Positions 1-10,280 of a stretch of DNA of 64,000 nt are shown here, one piece after another. Source of the stretch: Synechococcus sp. WH 8020 (GTDB lineage Bacteria > Cyanobacteriota > Cyanobacteriia > PCC-6307 > Cyanobiaceae); the NCBI RefSeq assembly GCF_001040845.1, contig NZ_CP011941.1:2548890-2612889 (forward strand), in the 5' to 3' direction. Under the pieces are notes generated by a model. The model was not told the DNA's origin and did no database searches. It worked only from the letters and a program-made list of their open reading frames with translations. The translations under genes were made by a program, and so were the position numbers. Within the stretch, counting starts at the first letter, position 1, and the number at the start of each line of letters is the position of its first letter.

Positions 1-36
1 CAGCAAAGTGAAGAAGGAGTAGTGACTTGTTTAAAA

Positions 37-125
37 CGGAGAGGGAGGGATTCGAACCCTCGACAGAAGTTGCCTCCTGTAACTCCTTAGCAGGGAGCCG
101 CTTTCAACCACTCAGCCACCTCTCC
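37..125 (-). tRNA. tRNA-Ser (anticodon GCU)
   Basis: Read on the minus strand, the 7-bp acceptor stem GGAGAGG/CCTCTCC closes an 88-nt class II tRNA with a long variable arm, as expected for serine. The anticodon loop CTGCTAA gives anticodon GCT, reading AGC/AGU codons. The T arm carries GGTTCGAATCC. The discriminator base is G (position 37), normal for tRNA-Ser. No CCA is encoded. Confidence 0.95.
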
Positions 126-163
126 AGCAGCAAAGCCATCGTACCAAGAGGTCTGCCAAATGC

Positions 164-1345
164 TCAGATTACTAAGCGAGGCAAGCGATGTTTGAAACTG
201 CAGAGCACTTCCCAGGGGATTGAATCCGCAAGTGTTGCCCAGGATCTAGGGCTGATGGTTTGTTCGCCATCACGGCCCAGCAGGGTGACAACATCACCGC
301 TTTCCAAGCCCTTGTGTTCCGTTGCATCGAGGATTAGCTGATCCATGGTGATGGCTCCGACTTGAGGAAGCGTTTGGCCATCGTGTAGGGCATGGATGCG
401 TCCCGAGAGGCAGCGGCTCACTCCATCGGCATAGCCGATGCTGACAACGGCCAGGCGACTGGGGCGCTGGGTGACAAAGCGGTGCCCGTAGCTGACTCCC
501 ACCCCTGCTGGGACTTCGCGGATCAGGCTTACTTTGGCCTTCACGCTCATTGCAGGCTCCAGGTTGAGAATCCCATCGAGATGTTCGCTGGGGCAGTGTC
601 CATAAAGAGCTAGTCCCACACGCACTAGGTCGTGGTGAAGGCCCGGATCCCGCAGGGTTCCTGCTGAGTTTGCGAGATGCCGTTTCAGTGTTGGGCTGCG
701 TAGCTCGCGTGTGATGCTCTCGAAGCGGTCTTCTTGGAGCTTGGTCACTTGGGCTGCGTGTCCATCTCGCTCTCCGTCCGCTAAGGCCAAATGGCTGTAG
801 ATGCCGGAGAGGCTGAGTTGATCCAGCTGCTGGATGGCATGGGCCAGACGATTGCCATCCTTCCAGTCACATCCGAGGCGGGTCATCCCCGTATCCACCT
901 TCAGTTGAACGGGGAAACGACGCCCACTACTGTCGGCCAGGTTTTGACAGAGCAAGGCCTCACGCATGCTGCTGAGGGTGGGCATCAGCCGCCATTGCAG
1001 GCAGGCTCTGAGGTCGTCGGGTTGGGAAAGATGGCCCAACACAAGCACCGGCTGATCGAGCCCTGCATTCCTAAGGTCAATCCCCTCCTGGAGTGTTGCG
1101 ACACCGAAGCTCGTGGCGCCGCCACGAACAGAGGCTTTGGCCACAGTTTCTGCTCCGTGGCCATAACCGTCGGCCTTGACGACAGCCATCAGATCACAGG
1201 AAGGACCAAGGTGGCGTTTGAGGGAGCGGGCATTGGCTTCGATCGCTGAATCCGACACCTCCAGCCAGGCGCGCTGGCGAGGGTTGGCCTCCACTGGATT
1301 GTGAATCCAGGGGGCGTTTCGGTCGTCGGCGATCTGATCTCGCAT
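164..1345 (-). CDS. alr: Alanine racemase
   Basis: This PLP enzyme interconverts L- and D-alanine and so supplies D-Ala for peptidoglycan. The 393 residues fit the family. The N-terminal barrel has the PLP lysine in AVVKADGYGHG (K57), and the second catalytic base lies in VGVSYGHRF (Y286) near the C-terminal domain. The ATG at 1345 puts about 25 extra residues before the conserved core (RAWLEVSDSAI). It is divergent from the HNH gene across 74 bases and ends 38 bases from the tRNA-Ser gene, which runs in the same direction. Confidence 0.95.
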   Translation of the reverse strand: MRDQIADDRNAPWIHNPVEANPRQRAWLEVSDSAIEANARSLKRHLGPSCDLMAVVKADGYGHGAETVAKASVRGGATSFGVATLQEGIDLRNAGLDQPVLVLGHLSQPDDLRACLQWRLMPTLSSMREALLCQNLADSSGRRFPVQLKVDTGMTRLGCDWKDGNRLAHAIQQLDQLSLSGIYSHLALADGERDGHAAQVTKLQEDRFESITRELRSPTLKRHLANSAGTLRDPGLHHDLVRVGLALYGHCPSEHLDGILNLEPAMSVKAKVSLIREVPAGVGVSYGHRFVTQRPSRLAVVSIGYADGVSRCLSGRIHALHDGQTLPQVGAITMDQLILDATEHKGLESGDVVTLLGRDGEQTISPRSWATLADSIPWEVLCSFKHRLPRLVI

Positions 1346-1419
1346 GCGAGCAGGGTAGTGAAGATCACAGTGATGTCCCTGTGATTCTCGATAGCATGAC
1401 TGTTATTGAGGGGGCTTGC

Positions 1420-1920
1420 ATGGGCCAAGTTCTCGTTCTCAACGCCTCCTACGAGCCACTGAACATCACGACTTGGCGGAGAGCCATGGTGATGTTGATG
1501 AAAGGTAAAGCGGAAGGATTGGAGCATGACCAAAACAAGTTGATCCGACAAGGCACGCATCTTCCGACCGTGATCCGTCTTGTTCAGTTCGTCAGGGTGC
1601 CTTTTCGCCAGCTCCCCCTAACGCGTCGCAACGTATTTCAGCGGGATAATCATTGCTGTCAGTACTGTGGCTCGCGCACTGAACAGCTCTCCATCGATCA
1701 CGTCATGCCCCGCAGTCGGGGTGGCGGCGACAGTTGGGACAACATCACGACTGCTTGCTTGAGCTGCAATGTACGGAAGGGAAGCCGTACGCCTGAGGAG
1801 GCTGGGATGCCCTTAAATCGTGTGCCACGGCGTCCGCACAGCAGTCTCAGTTTTGAGGCTGTACGCCAGATCGATTCTGGTCGCTATTTGGAATGGGCCA
1901 AGTATGTGATCGGCGCTTAG
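1420..1920 (+). CDS. HNH endonuclease family protein
   Basis: A 166-residue protein with a complete HNH/zinc core: C80-x2-C83, then IDHV (H94), N108 and C113-x2-C116, so both zinc knuckles and the HNH catalytic residues are present. The N-terminal segment (QVLVLNASYEPLNI) is typical of the compact HNH proteins conserved in nearly all cyanobacteria, which are chromosomal housekeeping proteins of unproven role, not intron enzymes. In-frame starts lie upstream at 1381 and 1396; 1420 was chosen because the conserved sequence begins there. It converges on prfA with a 10-nt gap. Confidence 0.85.
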   Translation: MGQVLVLNASYEPLNITTWRRAMVMLMKGKAEGLEHDQNKLIRQGTHLPTVIRLVQFVRVPFRQLPLTRRNVFQRDNHCCQYCGSRTEQLSIDHVMPRSRGGGDSWDNITTACLSCNVRKGSRTPEEAGMPLNRVPRRPHSSLSFEAVRQIDSGRYLEWAKYVIGA

Positions 1921-1930
1921 TCGACCTCTG

Positions 1931-3025
1931 TCAATCAGCCTGCTCGCTGAGATCGGCCAGTTTGCCTCGTTGTTCTTCAGCGATACAGGCATCGATGACA
2001 TCATCCATTTGCCCCTCCAGAACGGGATCAAGGCTGAAGTTGCGGCCGAGGCGGTGATCTGTCATCCGGTTGTCTTTGGCGTTGTAGGTGCGGATTTTTT
2101 CGCTGCGATCCCCCGTGCCTACTTGGGCTCGTCGAGCTGATCGTTCGCTTGCATTCGCCTCAGCGAGTTGGCGCTCATAGAGCTTGGCGCGGAGAATTTC
2201 AAGGGCGCGTTCGCGGTTTTGCATTTGCGAGCGCTCTTGGGTGCAAAACACCCTGATCCCGGTTGGTTTGTGCATGAGGTCAACCGCCGTCTCGACTTTG
2301 TTGACGTTCTGGCCACCGGCACCGCCCGACCTGGCGGTGCTGATGTCCAGGTCGCGGGGGTCGATCTGCACTTCAACCGGATCAGCCTCTGGCATCACGG
2401 CCACCGTTGCCGTTGAAGTGTGAACGCGCCCTTGGGATTCTGTAGAGGGCACCCGTTGCACCCGATGGACTCCAGCTTCAAATTTCAGCTCGCTGAAGAC
2501 GGCATCCCCCTTGACCGAAAGAATCAATTCTTTGTAGCCACCTAAATCAGCTTCGCTAGCACTGACCGGTTTCACATCCCATCCCCGTCGGCTGCTGAAG
2601 CGTTCATACATTCGCGCTAAGTCTCCAGCCCAAAGACAGGCTTCATCCCCCCCGGCACCAGCTCTGATTTCCAGCATCACGCTGCGTTCGTCTCTGGGGT
2701 CTTTTGGCAACAAAGCCAAGGTGATCCTTTGAATCAGATCGGCATGGTGGCGATCGAGTTCTTCAAGTTCCTGTTGGGCTAACTCCTCCATGGCGGCATC
2801 GCCACGGCTTTCTTTGAGCAGATTTTTGGCTTGCACCTGTTCTGCTTCTACTTTTTGAAGGCTGGCGTAATCGAGGACCAGAGGTTCAAGGCGTGATCGC
2901 TCTCGGGCAATTTTTTCCAGGCGCTGTGGATCAGCTGCCACATCTGGATCTGCTAACTGTTGCTCCAAATTGTGGAAGCTGCTGCTGGCCGCTTCCAGGC
3001 GACTGATCAGAGTAGTTGTGTCCAT
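1931..3025 (-). CDS. prfA: Peptide chain release factor 1
   Basis: RF1 recognises UAA/UAG and triggers peptide release. At 364 residues it is the usual length. The stop-codon recognition element reads P193-S-T195 in RVPSTESQG, the RF1 pattern rather than the SPF of RF2. The catalytic GGQ loop is at residues 237-239 ([11 protein letters not shown]). It is the last gene of the leftward ribosomal block but is separated from rpmE by hairpins at 3049-3108, so it probably depends on read-through or its own promoter. Confidence 0.97.
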   Translation of the reverse strand: MDTTTLISRLEAASSSFHNLEQQLADPDVAADPQRLEKIARERSRLEPLVLDYASLQKVEAEQVQAKNLLKESRGDAAMEELAQQELEELDRHHADLIQRITLALLPKDPRDERSVMLEIRAGAGGDEACLWAGDLARMYERFSSRRGWDVKPVSASEADLGGYKELILSVKGDAVFSELKFEAGVHRVQRVPSTESQGRVHTSTATVAVMPEADPVEVQIDPRDLDISTARSGGAGGQNVNKVETAVDLMHKPTGIRVFCTQERSQMQNRERALEILRAKLYERQLAEANASERSARRAQVGTGDRSEKIRTYNAKDNRMTDHRLGRNFSLDPVLEGQMDDVIDACIAEEQRGKLADLSEQAD

Positions 3026-3048
3026 CCCCTCAGGGAGCAGTAATTAAA

Positions 3049-3108
3049 AAACCTCCAAGCGCAGACAAAATCCGCGAGAGGAGGTTTGGGCTCCCGGATT
3101 CCGGGAGC
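3049..3108 (-). terminator. Compound hairpin terminator after rpmE
   Basis: On the minus strand, an 8-bp stem AAACCTCC/GGAGGTTT (3080-3087 with 3049-3056) is followed directly by a T-rich run, the pattern of a Rho-independent terminator. Just upstream is a second perfect 8-bp stem with a 3-nt loop (GCTCCCGG/CCGGGAGC, 3090-3108). Together they fill the rpmE-prfA gap and most likely end the main ribosomal transcript. Confidence 0.7.
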
Positions 3109-3127
3109 TTATGGGCGCTTCAAGCAA

Positions 3128-3394
3128 TCAGGACTCTTTGGAAGTCTCGTCTTTCGCTGCCTTCGTGTCAGACGAGGCAGTGTCAACACTTCCCATGCCG
3201 TACTTACGCATGAAACGATCCACGCGACCTTCGGTGTCGAGGATCTTCTGCGTGCCAGTGAAGAAGGGATGGTTCCCACTCCAGACATCGACATTGATTT
3301 CAGGCTGAGTGGAGCCAGTGGTCATCACAACTTCGCCGTTGCAAATGACCTTCGCGTCCGGATACCAGGTTGGATGAATGTCGGGTTTAGGCAT
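3128..3394 (-). CDS. rpmE: Large ribosomal subunit protein L31 (bL31)
   Basis: An 88-residue bL31. The N-terminus (MPKPDIHPTWYPDAKVICNG) and the central NHPFFTGTQ segment are diagnostic. Only one cysteine is present, so the zinc-binding CxxC pairs are missing and this is the zinc-independent form. A polar, acidic tail rich in Ser/Asp/Lys ends the protein. It follows rpsI by 32 nt in the same direction and precedes a strong hairpin. Confidence 0.95.
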   Translation of the reverse strand: MPKPDIHPTWYPDAKVICNGEVVMTTGSTQPEINVDVWSGNHPFFTGTQKILDTEGRVDRFMRKYGMGSVDTASSDTKAAKDETSKES

Positions 3395-3426
3395 GGCTCA
3401 CAGAAAAGTGGGTGATGAGGTGAAAA

Positions 3427-3834
3427 TCAGCGCTTGGAGAACTGAGGCGCTTTACGTGCCTTCTTGAGTCCGTATTTGCGACGTTCCTTTGCACGGGGAT
3501 CTCGGCTGAGATGACCTTCGGTTTTGAGTGGCTTGCGGTTATCAACAGAAAGTTCGCAGAGCGCGCGAGCAGCACCTTGCTTGATCGCATCAGCTTGACC
3601 GGTGAGGCCACCACCACGCACGTTGACGAGGACGTCATATTCGGTGCTGAGCCCCAGAGTCTGCAGAGGCGCTTTCACCGCAGCTAAGTAGGCAGGGTTG
3701 TAATTCAGATAGTTATCGCCAGGACGTCCATTAATGGTGATCGTGCCATTGCCGGGAACTAAGCGAACACGAGCAACCGAGGTCTTACGGCGACCTGTGC
3801 CCCAATAAACGACAGTGTTGTTTGAGCTACTCAT
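3427..3834 (-). CDS. rpsI: Small ribosomal subunit protein S9 (uS9)
   Basis: A 135-residue uS9. It has the family signature [12 protein letters not shown] near the N-terminus and the basic C-terminal tail ending in KAPQFSKR, which reaches toward the P-site tRNA. Its first codons overlap the rplM stop by 4 nt (3831-3834), so the two are translationally coupled, the conserved L13-S9 pair. Confidence 0.97.
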   Translation of the reverse strand: MSSSNNTVVYWGTGRRKTSVARVRLVPGNGTITINGRPGDNYLNYNPAYLAAVKAPLQTLGLSTEYDVLVNVRGGGLTGQADAIKQGAARALCELSVDNRKPLKTEGHLSRDPRAKERRKYGLKKARKAPQFSKR

Positions 3835-4283
3835 TGTGCGGAAGCGGCAGGGTCAAGCTGGAGGGTCGTGGGTTGCTGTGCGGCATGGGGATGCTCGGTG
3901 CCCTTATAAACCTTAAGTTTGCGGAACAACTGCCGGCCCAAGGCATTGTGAGGAAGCATCCCTTTGATGGCTTTCTCAACGATGCGTTCTGGGAGACGTT
4001 CCTGGAGGTGCTCGAAGGTTTCAACCTTCATGCCACCTGGACGCCCTGAGTGACGGCGATACAGCTTCTGCTGAGGCTTCTTGCCTGAAACTCGGATCTT
4101 GTCGGCGTTCACCACAATCACAAAATCGCCAGTGTCGAGATGTGGAGTGAAGCTGGCTTTGTTTTTTCCACGAAGCACGGAAGCCACTTCGGTCGCTAAG
4201 CGACCGAGGGTTTGATTCTCTGCGTCTACCAGGTACCACTGGCGGTCGATCGAATCAATGGAGGGAACGGAGGTCTTGTTCAT
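3831..4283 (-). CDS. rplM: Large ribosomal subunit protein L13 (uL13)
   Basis: A 150-residue uL13, an early-assembly protein of the 50S subunit. Conserved stretches are [15 protein letters not shown] and [19 protein letters not shown]. The 169-base gap to the upstream truA gene is one of the widest in the block and could hold a promoter for rplM-rpsI-rpmE; I see no clear -10/-35 pair in it. Confidence 0.97.
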   Translation of the reverse strand: MNKTSVPSIDSIDRQWYLVDAENQTLGRLATEVASVLRGKNKASFTPHLDTGDFVIVVNADKIRVSGKKPQQKLYRRHSGRPGGMKVETFEHLQERLPERIVEKAIKGMLPHNALGRQLFRKLKVYKGTEHPHAAQQPTTLQLDPAASAQ

Positions 4284-4452
4284 CGCGCCGGCATGCCGGT
4301 TCTCGTATACCCCGTCGCAAGCGGCGGAGCTGGTCAGGGAGCATCAGACCACCTTGGTGATCTGATCAAAAGCTCAAAGATCGAGTTTACCTTGTCACTG
4401 GTCTTGGCTTTTGATTCCTAAACCAGGGAGCGGGCTCACTCAGCCAATGGGC

Positions 4453-5352
4453 TTATTGGTGTTGCGGCCAAGGCGGTGGATCCGGAGGGGGATCACACGT
4501 CGCCAAAGCAAACCGCGGTTGGCAATCGTACCAGCCACCTTTGCTGAATAGATCCTCCGGGTATCCTGCTCTGAGAAGGCAAAGCCCATGGGGTGGGGCG
4601 GCTTCTCTCACCTCATCTCGACGACGTTCTTGCCAGCGTTGTTCAAATCTTTGCGGGGTGAGGCGATGTTCTCCGACAGCAATGAGCTGCCCTATCAAGA
4701 GCCGAACCATTCCATACAAAAAGCCACTGGCTTGAATCTCTACGCTTAAGAGATCTCCATCACGTTCGATATTGACATCTTGGATCGTTGTTCTGGAGTG
4801 GGAGCGACGACTGCCTGCGCGTTGAAAGGCCGCGAAATCATGTTCTCCCATTAATGCTGAGAGGGCTTGCGCCATCGCTTGTTCATCGAGTCGCTTGTGG
4901 TACCGATGCCAACTCCAGGGAGCCAGAAATAAATTGGGACGGCGGCCGTTGTAAATCGTGTATCGGTATCGCCGATAGCTTGCTGAATAGCAGGCATGCC
5001 AGCTCAGGGGACGTTCGATCGCTTCTCTTACGCGAATGCTTGCAGGAAGGCGCCCGTTGAGCGCTGGTGCCCATCGACTTGCAGGTATCGGCCCGCTGCA
5101 GTCAAAGTGCACGACTTGTCCTGACGCATGCACTCCAGAATCTGTTCTCCCAGCGGCGATTGCCTTGATGGGTCGGTGTGGATCGAGGGCCGCAATGGCC
5201 TTTTCCAGCACTGCTTGCACGCTCTGACCACGCCCCTGAGTCTGGCGCTGCCAACCACAAAAAAAAGATCCCTCGTACTGCAAGCTGATCGCAATTCTCT
5301 GAAGAATTGGGCGTTCAGCCTCAGACGAGGGATTTTGAACCACAGGCAACAA
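4453..5352 (-). CDS. truA: tRNA pseudouridine(38-40) synthase TruA
   Basis: Converts uridines 38-40 in the anticodon stem-loop of many tRNAs to pseudouridine. The catalytic aspartate is D71 in [26 protein letters not shown] marks the start of the fold and [11 protein letters not shown] the C-terminal half. The start shown is TTG at 5352; GTG at 5343 is equally possible and the fold only begins near residue 19. It sits 26 nt after rplQ, the usual alpha-operon neighbour in cyanobacteria. Confidence 0.95.
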   Translation of the reverse strand: MLPVVQNPSSEAERPILQRIAISLQYEGSFFCGWQRQTQGRGQSVQAVLEKAIAALDPHRPIKAIAAGRTDSGVHASGQVVHFDCSGPIPASRWAPALNGRLPASIRVREAIERPLSWHACYSASYRRYRYTIYNGRRPNLFLAPWSWHRYHKRLDEQAMAQALSALMGEHDFAAFQRAGSRRSHSRTTIQDVNIERDGDLLSVEIQASGFLYGMVRLLIGQLIAVGEHRLTPQRFEQRWQERRRDEVREAAPPHGLCLLRAGYPEDLFSKGGWYDCQPRFALATCDPPPDPPPWPQHQ

Positions 5353-5378
5353 GGATGAAACTGTGCCGATTGGATGAA

Positions 5379-5729
5379 TCAGACCAGTTCGATGATGGCC
5401 ATCTCAGCATTGTCACCACGACGGGGAACCGTACGGGTAATGCGGGTGTATCCGCCGTTGCGATCTCCGTAGCGCGTTGGGGCCTTGTCAAAGAGGGCGT
5501 GGACCAGCTGCTTGTCGTAGACGTAGCCCAACACTCGGCGTCTAGAGGCGAGACTGCCGTTCTTGGCCAACGTGATCATCCGTTCGGCTTCATCACGCAG
5601 AGCTTTGGCTCGCGCTTTTGTTGTTGTCACCCTGCCTTCGCGGATGAGCTGTGTTGTGAGTCCGCGAAGCAACGCCTTGCGTTGGTCAGCCGGGCGGCCC
5701 AGCAATGGAACACGACATTGGTGGCGCAT
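5379..5729 (-). CDS. rplQ: Large ribosomal subunit protein L17 (bL17)
   Basis: A 116-residue bL17 with the conserved N-terminus [20 protein letters not shown] and the [10 protein letters not shown] segment. It lies 31 nt downstream of rpoA, the standard end of the bacterial alpha operon. Confidence 0.97.
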   Translation of the reverse strand: MRHQCRVPLLGRPADQRKALLRGLTTQLIREGRVTTTKARAKALRDEAERMITLAKNGSLASRRRVLGYVYDKQLVHALFDKAPTRYGDRNGGYTRITRTVPRRGDNAEMAIIELV

Positions 5730-5760
5730 GGTTCTAAGAGAAGACTGAAGGACGTAAGGA

Positions 5761-6699
5761 TCAGACGCTGGTGCGACTTTGGGGGATCGAAATGCCGATG
5801 CGCTCGAGAGCTTCGATCACTTCATCAGCTGACTTCGAGCCAAAGTTCTTGATCTCGAGAAGATCTTCGTAACTGAAACCCATCAGGTCAGAGACTGAAT
5901 TCACCTGTGCGCGCTTAAGACAGTTGTAAGCCCGAACAGAAAGATTAAGCTCTTCGAGTGGAATTTGAGCTTCAGCAGAAGGCTCAGGTTCGATGCCTGG
6001 CTCTTCCACCATGGTCACGGTGGCTAAGGGCTGGAATAGCTCAATGAGCTGATTGGCAGCCTGTGCAATCGCGTCATCCGGGGTCATAGACCCATCGGTC
6101 ACAACCTCCATGCGGAGTCGTTCGCGAGCTGATCCACCCTCCGCAACAGCTGTTTCATCCGTCGTGAAATTAACGCGGTGAACAGGCATAAACACTGCAT
6201 CGATCTGCAGCAGATCAATGGCACTCGTGTCTTCGTTGTGGCGATCAACGGGGCGATAACCAACGCCGCGTTCAACATGGACTTCAAGCTCGAGGCTGTG
6301 ACCCTCGCTAACAGTGGCAATCGGACGCTCACCATCCACCACTTGGACCTGTGATGAGAACTGGAGATCCTTGGCTTTGACCGTTGCAGGCCCAGAGACG
6401 ATCAGACGACCGATTTCCAGCTCGTCTGTACGGCTGGTGACAGTGAGCTGCTTGCAGTTGAGAAGAATGTCAAGCACGTCTTCGCGCACACCTGGAATGG
6501 TGGCGTACTCGTGATTAACTCCAGCAATGCGGACAGCAGTGACGGCTGTTCCCTCGAGGTTGCCCATGAGCATCCTTCGGAGGGAATTCCCGAGAGTGGT
6601 TGCTTGACCACGCTCCAAGGGACCGATGAGAAAGACACCGGTCTGGGAGCGATCATCTGTGATCTGATGCTCGATACGATCGATCTGGTATTGCAACAC
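5761..6699 (-). CDS. rpoA: RNA polymerase subunit alpha
   Basis: A 312-residue alpha subunit. The N-terminal dimerisation domain (about 1-230) carries [10 protein letters not shown]. After an acidic linker the C-terminal domain (about 245-312) contains [19 protein letters not shown] and the helix-hairpin-helix part [15 protein letters not shown], which contacts UP-element DNA and activators. It lies between rpsK (50 nt) and rplQ (31 nt). Confidence 0.98.
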   Translation of the reverse strand: MLQYQIDRIEHQITDDRSQTGVFLIGPLERGQATTLGNSLRRMLMGNLEGTAVTAVRIAGVNHEYATIPGVREDVLDILLNCKQLTVTSRTDELEIGRLIVSGPATVKAKDLQFSSQVQVVDGERPIATVSEGHSLELEVHVERGVGYRPVDRHNEDTSAIDLLQIDAVFMPVHRVNFTTDETAVAEGGSARERLRMEVVTDGSMTPDDAIAQAANQLIELFQPLATVTMVEEPGIEPEPSAEAQIPLEELNLSVRAYNCLKRAQVNSVSDLMGFSYEDLLEIKNFGSKSADEVIEALERIGISIPQSRTSV

Positions 6700-6749
6700 G
6701 GGCTGAAGCGGAGAGAGTGAGGTGGGCCTGGACTAATTCGCTGAGATCT

Positions 6750-7142
6750 TCAGACACGACGCCGCTTAGAGCGGCGGCACCCGTTGTGGGGTAAGGGAGT
6801 GACGTCGCGGATCAAAGTGATCTCTAGGCCAGCAACTTGAAGAGCGCGAATGGCTGTTTCCCGTCCTGAGCCTGGACCACGAACAAGAACTTCAATTTGG
6901 CGCATGCCTTGCTCGAGAGCGCGGCGAGCGGCAGCTTCTGCAGCGGTTTGAGCAGCAAAAGGTGTGCCCTTACGAGCCCCTTTAAACCCACTGGCTCCAG
7001 CTGATGACCAGGAGATGACTTCTCCGGTGGTGTCGGTAATGGACACGATCGTGTTGTTGAACGTGCTTTGGATGTGGGCAACTCCGTTGGGGACGTTGCG
7101 TTTGGCCTTCTTGGGGCCTGATTTCTTTGCTGGCTTGGCCAT
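6750..7142 (-). CDS. rpsK: Small ribosomal subunit protein S11 (uS11)
   Basis: A 130-residue uS11 of the 30S platform. Recognisable segments are [27 protein letters not shown] and the C-terminus [18 protein letters not shown]. The N-terminus is lysine-rich. It lies 66 nt after rpsM and 50 nt before rpoA in the alpha operon. Confidence 0.98.
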
Positions 7143-7208
7143 GGGCTAGAGCCTGAGGGGGGTAGGGCTGTAATGAATGAAGAGTGAGACCGATGGAATC
7201 GGGCAGGC

Positions 7209-7574
7209 TTATTTCTTCTTGCCGGCCACGGTCTTCCTGGCGCCACGGCGGGTGCGGGCGTTGGTGCGGGTGCGTTGACCGCGCACAGGAAGGCTCATCC
7301 GATGACGACGCCCACGCAGGCAACCAATGTCTTGCAGACGCTTAAGGGCCATGCCCTCTTGCCGCCGCAGATCTCCCTCGATCGTGAAGGACTCAGTGGC
7401 GTTGCGCAATTTCTGGACATCGTTGTCCTCGAGATCCTTCACACGGATATCAGGGTTGACTCCGGCTTTGGTGAGGATGGTCTTGGCCCGAGTTGAGCCG
7501 ATTCCGTAGATGTAAGTAAGTGCGACTTCGATCCGCTTGTCGCGGGGAATGTCAACACCAGCAATCCTTGCCAC
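7209..7574 (-). CDS. rpsM: Small ribosomal subunit protein S13 (uS13)
   Basis: A 121-residue uS13 of the 30S head. The signature is [20 protein letters not shown], then YGIGSTRA. A helix-two-turn-helix core leads to [17 protein letters not shown] and a basic tail that touches tRNA. No infA lies between adk and rpmJ/rpsM, unlike some other bacteria. Confidence 0.98.
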   Translation of the reverse strand: MARIAGVDIPRDKRIEVALTYIYGIGSTRAKTILTKAGVNPDIRVKDLEDNDVQKLRNATESFTIEGDLRRQEGMALKRLQDIGCLRGRRHRMSLPVRGQRTRTNARTRRGARKTVAGKKK

Positions 7575-7649
7575 TGAGCAAATAATCGAGGGGGGACAGT
7601 TGCCGCCAATAGGGCGGCGAATGATGCGGTCAGAGTGTGGAGCCGGGGA

Positions 7650-7763
7650 TCATCCCTGGCGCTGCTTGTGCTTAGGGTTTGGGCAGATCACCATGACCCG
7701 GCCGTGGCGACGAATCACCCGGCACTTTTCACACATTTTCTTGACCGAGGCGCGCACCTTCAT
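7650..7763 (-). CDS. rpmJ: Large ribosomal subunit protein L36 (bL36)
   Basis: A 37-residue protein. Read on the minus strand it begins [14 protein letters not shown] and ends KHKQRQG. The zinc site is complete: C11, C14, C27 and H32. This is the zinc-binding (C+) form, in contrast to the zinc-free L31 in the same cluster. It lies between adk (47 nt) and rpsM (75 nt), its conserved place at the start of the alpha operon. Confidence 0.96.
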   Translation of the reverse strand: MKVRASVKKMCEKCRVIRRHGRVMVICPNPKHKQRQG

Positions 7764-7810
7764 GGGGTGTGGCTCTCCAAAATTCCAAACAGCGAATTTA
7801 CCACAGCGAG

Positions 7811-8362
7811 CTAAGCCAGAACAGCTTCAATGCGCTCGGTAATGGCTTCGATGCTGCCATGGGCTTCCACCGATTGCAGCAGACCGCGCTGCCGGTAATG
7901 CTCAATCAAGGGCTCTGTTTTGTCTGCATAGACCACCAGCCGATTTCGGATCACGGCTTCGTTATCGTCTTCACGCCCTCTGGAGAGCAAGCGTTCGATG
8001 AGGACGGCGTCATCCAGCTCAAGAAGCACCACGGCTTCGATGGGTTGGTTGAGCTCCTGCAGCAGTGGATCGAGAGCCTCAGCCTGGGCAACATTCCGGG
8101 GGAATCCATCCAATAGCCACCCTTGGCCATTCAGGGCTCCGAGCTGCGCTTTTACGATGGCCAGCACGAGTGAATCACTGACCAGCTCTCCACGATTCAT
8201 CACGCTTTCGGCTTCTTTGCCAAGGTCGCTTCCAGCAGAGACTTCAGCGCGTAAGAGGTCCCCTGTGGAGAGGTGACGTAAGCCATGACGATCACATAAC
8301 AGTGCCGCTTGGGTCCCCTTACCAGCACCGGGTGGGCCTAAAAAAAGCAGTCGTTGTTTCAT
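7811..8362 (-). CDS. adk: Adenylate kinase
   Basis: Catalyses ATP + AMP = 2 ADP. The P-loop GPPGAGKGT is at residues 9-17, and LLDGFPRN is the AMP-binding/core motif. At 183 residues it is the short form with a reduced lid and no zinc cysteines. ATG at 8362 gives the canonical [14 protein letters not shown] start; the frame stays open to 8404 but that extension is not conserved. It lies 28 nt downstream of secY, the usual arrangement. Confidence 0.97.
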   Translation of the reverse strand: MKQRLLFLGPPGAGKGTQAALLCDRHGLRHLSTGDLLRAEVSAGSDLGKEAESVMNRGELVSDSLVLAIVKAQLGALNGQGWLLDGFPRNVAQAEALDPLLQELNQPIEAVVLLELDDAVLIERLLSRGREDDNEAVIRNRLVVYADKTEPLIEHYRQRGLLQSVEAHGSIEAITERIEAVLA

Positions 8363-8390
8363 GGAAATTGGGTTGACTGGTTGTCGTGCC

Positions 8391-9710
8391 TTATTGGCGA
8401 ACAAGTCCTTCGTAGCGCTGGGAAATCACGTAGGTCTGAACTTGTTTGGCGGTGTCGATCGCGACACCCACCAGGATCAGGAGTGAGGTGGCTCCTAGCC
8501 CTTGGAAGGTTGTCACTCCTGTGGCTCTCTCAACGGCTGAGGGGATAATGGCCACAGCTCCAAGGAACAGTCCGCCAAGAAGAGTCAATCTATTTTTGAC
8601 TCCCTCCAGATAGGCGGCTGTTGCACTACCGGGTCGGACTCCTGGTATGGCCACTCCGCCTCGTTTCAGGTTGGTGGCCATGTCACTCGGGTTGAGGGAA
8701 AGCGATGAATAGAAATAGGCGAACCCCAAAATGAGGGAGAAAAATAAAATTGCGTAAGGCCATGGATTGGCTGCACTCGGATTCAAGGCACTCGCCGCTC
8801 GAATCAGGATTGGGTTATTCGTGACGTTCGCGATTGTGATCGGCAAAAAGATCAGGGCTGACGCGAAAATGATCGGCATCACTCCACCAGCATTGAGCTT
8901 TAGGGGGAGATAGCTCTGACGACTTGGTAGGAGCGCTGTCCCTCCGACCTGGCGCTTGGCGCTGACAATTGGTAGGCGTCTCGCACCCTCCTGAACAAAG
9001 ATGATTCCAACAATGGTGATCAGGAAAACCAAGACCAGGACAATGATGCCAACGACATCTCCACGGTCTCCTGTCTGAGCCTTCTCAATCGTTGAACCCA
9101 GAGCCTTTGGAAGTGTGGCCACGATATTCAAAAAGATCACAAGGGATGCCCCCTGTCCGATGCCTCGCTCTGTGATGACTTCGCTGAGCCACATCACAAT
9201 CATCGATCCAGTCACCAAGGCCAGCGCCGTTTGGACGACAAAGACGACGTCGCTCAATCCATCAACGGCATATTGGCGGAGAATCATCGCAAAAATGACG
9301 CTTTGCACCGTTCCCCATCCGAGCGCCACATAGCGGGTGATTTGGGCGAGTTTTCGACGACCTGCTTCCCCTTCGTTTTTCTGTAAGTCCTCGAGCTGGG
9401 GGAGCGACGCTGTGAGCAATTGAATGATGATTGAGGCGTTAATGAAAGGCAGGATGCCCAGTGCAAAAACGCCCAGAGTGGAGATTCCGCCCCCGGTAAA
9501 AATGTCAAGGAACCCAATCAGTGTTCCGCCCTGCTCAATAAATTGCTCAAAAGCGACGCGATCGATCCCAGGCATGGGGATATAGATCCCCAGCCGGACC
9601 AACATGAGCAGCCCCAACGTTGTGAGAACCCGGCCGCGCAGCTCAGGGTTCTGCACCAACTGGGTAATCACTTCAGTGGCACTGGGGTTACGTCCCCGAC
9701 TGACAAGCAT
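8391..9710 (-). CDS. secY: Preprotein translocase subunit SecY
   Basis: The channel subunit of the SecYEG translocon, in plasma and thylakoid membranes. It has 439 residues and about ten hydrophobic helices. Marker segments are MPGIDRVAFEQFI and GFLDIFTGGGISTLGVFALG in the N-terminal half, and RPGSATAAYLE in the C-terminal half. The gap to the upstream rplO is 109 nt. Confidence 0.97.
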   Translation of the reverse strand: MLVSRGRNPSATEVITQLVQNPELRGRVLTTLGLLMLVRLGIYIPMPGIDRVAFEQFIEQGGTLIGFLDIFTGGGISTLGVFALGILPFINASIIIQLLTASLPQLEDLQKNEGEAGRRKLAQITRYVALGWGTVQSVIFAMILRQYAVDGLSDVVFVVQTALALVTGSMIVMWLSEVITERGIGQGASLVIFLNIVATLPKALGSTIEKAQTGDRGDVVGIIVLVLVFLITIVGIIFVQEGARRLPIVSAKRQVGGTALLPSRQSYLPLKLNAGGVMPIIFASALIFLPITIANVTNNPILIRAASALNPSAANPWPYAILFFSLILGFAYFYSSLSLNPSDMATNLKRGGVAIPGVRPGSATAAYLEGVKNRLTLLGGLFLGAVAIIPSAVERATGVTTFQGLGATSLLILVGVAIDTAKQVQTYVISQRYEGLVRQ

Positions 9711-9819
9711 GGAGAAGGAAGAAAAGAATGGGGCTGATGCAGCAAAGCCGTCCCCGGACCGGAATCCAGTGGGACGGCTCAGACCTTAGATCTGCACGGA
9801 ACAGATCGTATTGGTGAGA

Positions 9820-10272
9820 TCAGTCGAGAACCTCACAGGTCCCACCGGCGGCTTCGATTTTGGCGCGAGCAGAGGCAGTAAAGGCAGCAGCCTGAACGGT
9901 GAGCTTTGCTTTCAGTTCACCGTTGCCAAGAATCTTGAGGGGACTCTTAGGGCTGGTGATAATGCCATCTTTGACAAGAGAGTCGAGATTGACGGTACTA
10001 CCGGCCTTGATCTCGTTCAGTGCACTCACGTTGAGAACGGTGAATGACTTCGGATTGACCAGGGTGAAGTGCTTGAGCTTTGGCACCCGGCGATACAGGG
10101 GCATCTGACCGCCCTCAAATCCAGGACGGGTGGGACGGCCTGAGCGAGACTTTTGCCCGCGCATGCCGAAACCGCAGCTAGCACCTTGACCTGCTGCAAT
10201 GCCACGCCCCTTACGCAATTTGCGCCGACGAGCACCTTTGTTGGGTTTAAGAGAGTCGAGTCTGAGAGTCAT
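9820..10272 (-). CDS. rplO: Large ribosomal subunit protein L15 (uL15)
   Basis: A 150-residue uL15. The N-terminal glycine/basic extension ([26 protein letters not shown]) threads into 23S rRNA, and [14 protein letters not shown] follows. There is no rpmD (L30) between rpsE and rplO, as is normal for cyanobacteria. The rpsE stop lies only 8 nt upstream. Confidence 0.97.
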   Translation of the reverse strand: MTLRLDSLKPNKGARRRKLRKGRGIAAGQGASCGFGMRGQKSRSGRPTRPGFEGGQMPLYRRVPKLKHFTLVNPKSFTVLNVSALNEIKAGSTVNLDSLVKDGIITSPKSPLKILGNGELKAKLTVQAAAFTASARAKIEAAGGTCEVLD

Positions 10273-10280
10273 GGGGGAAA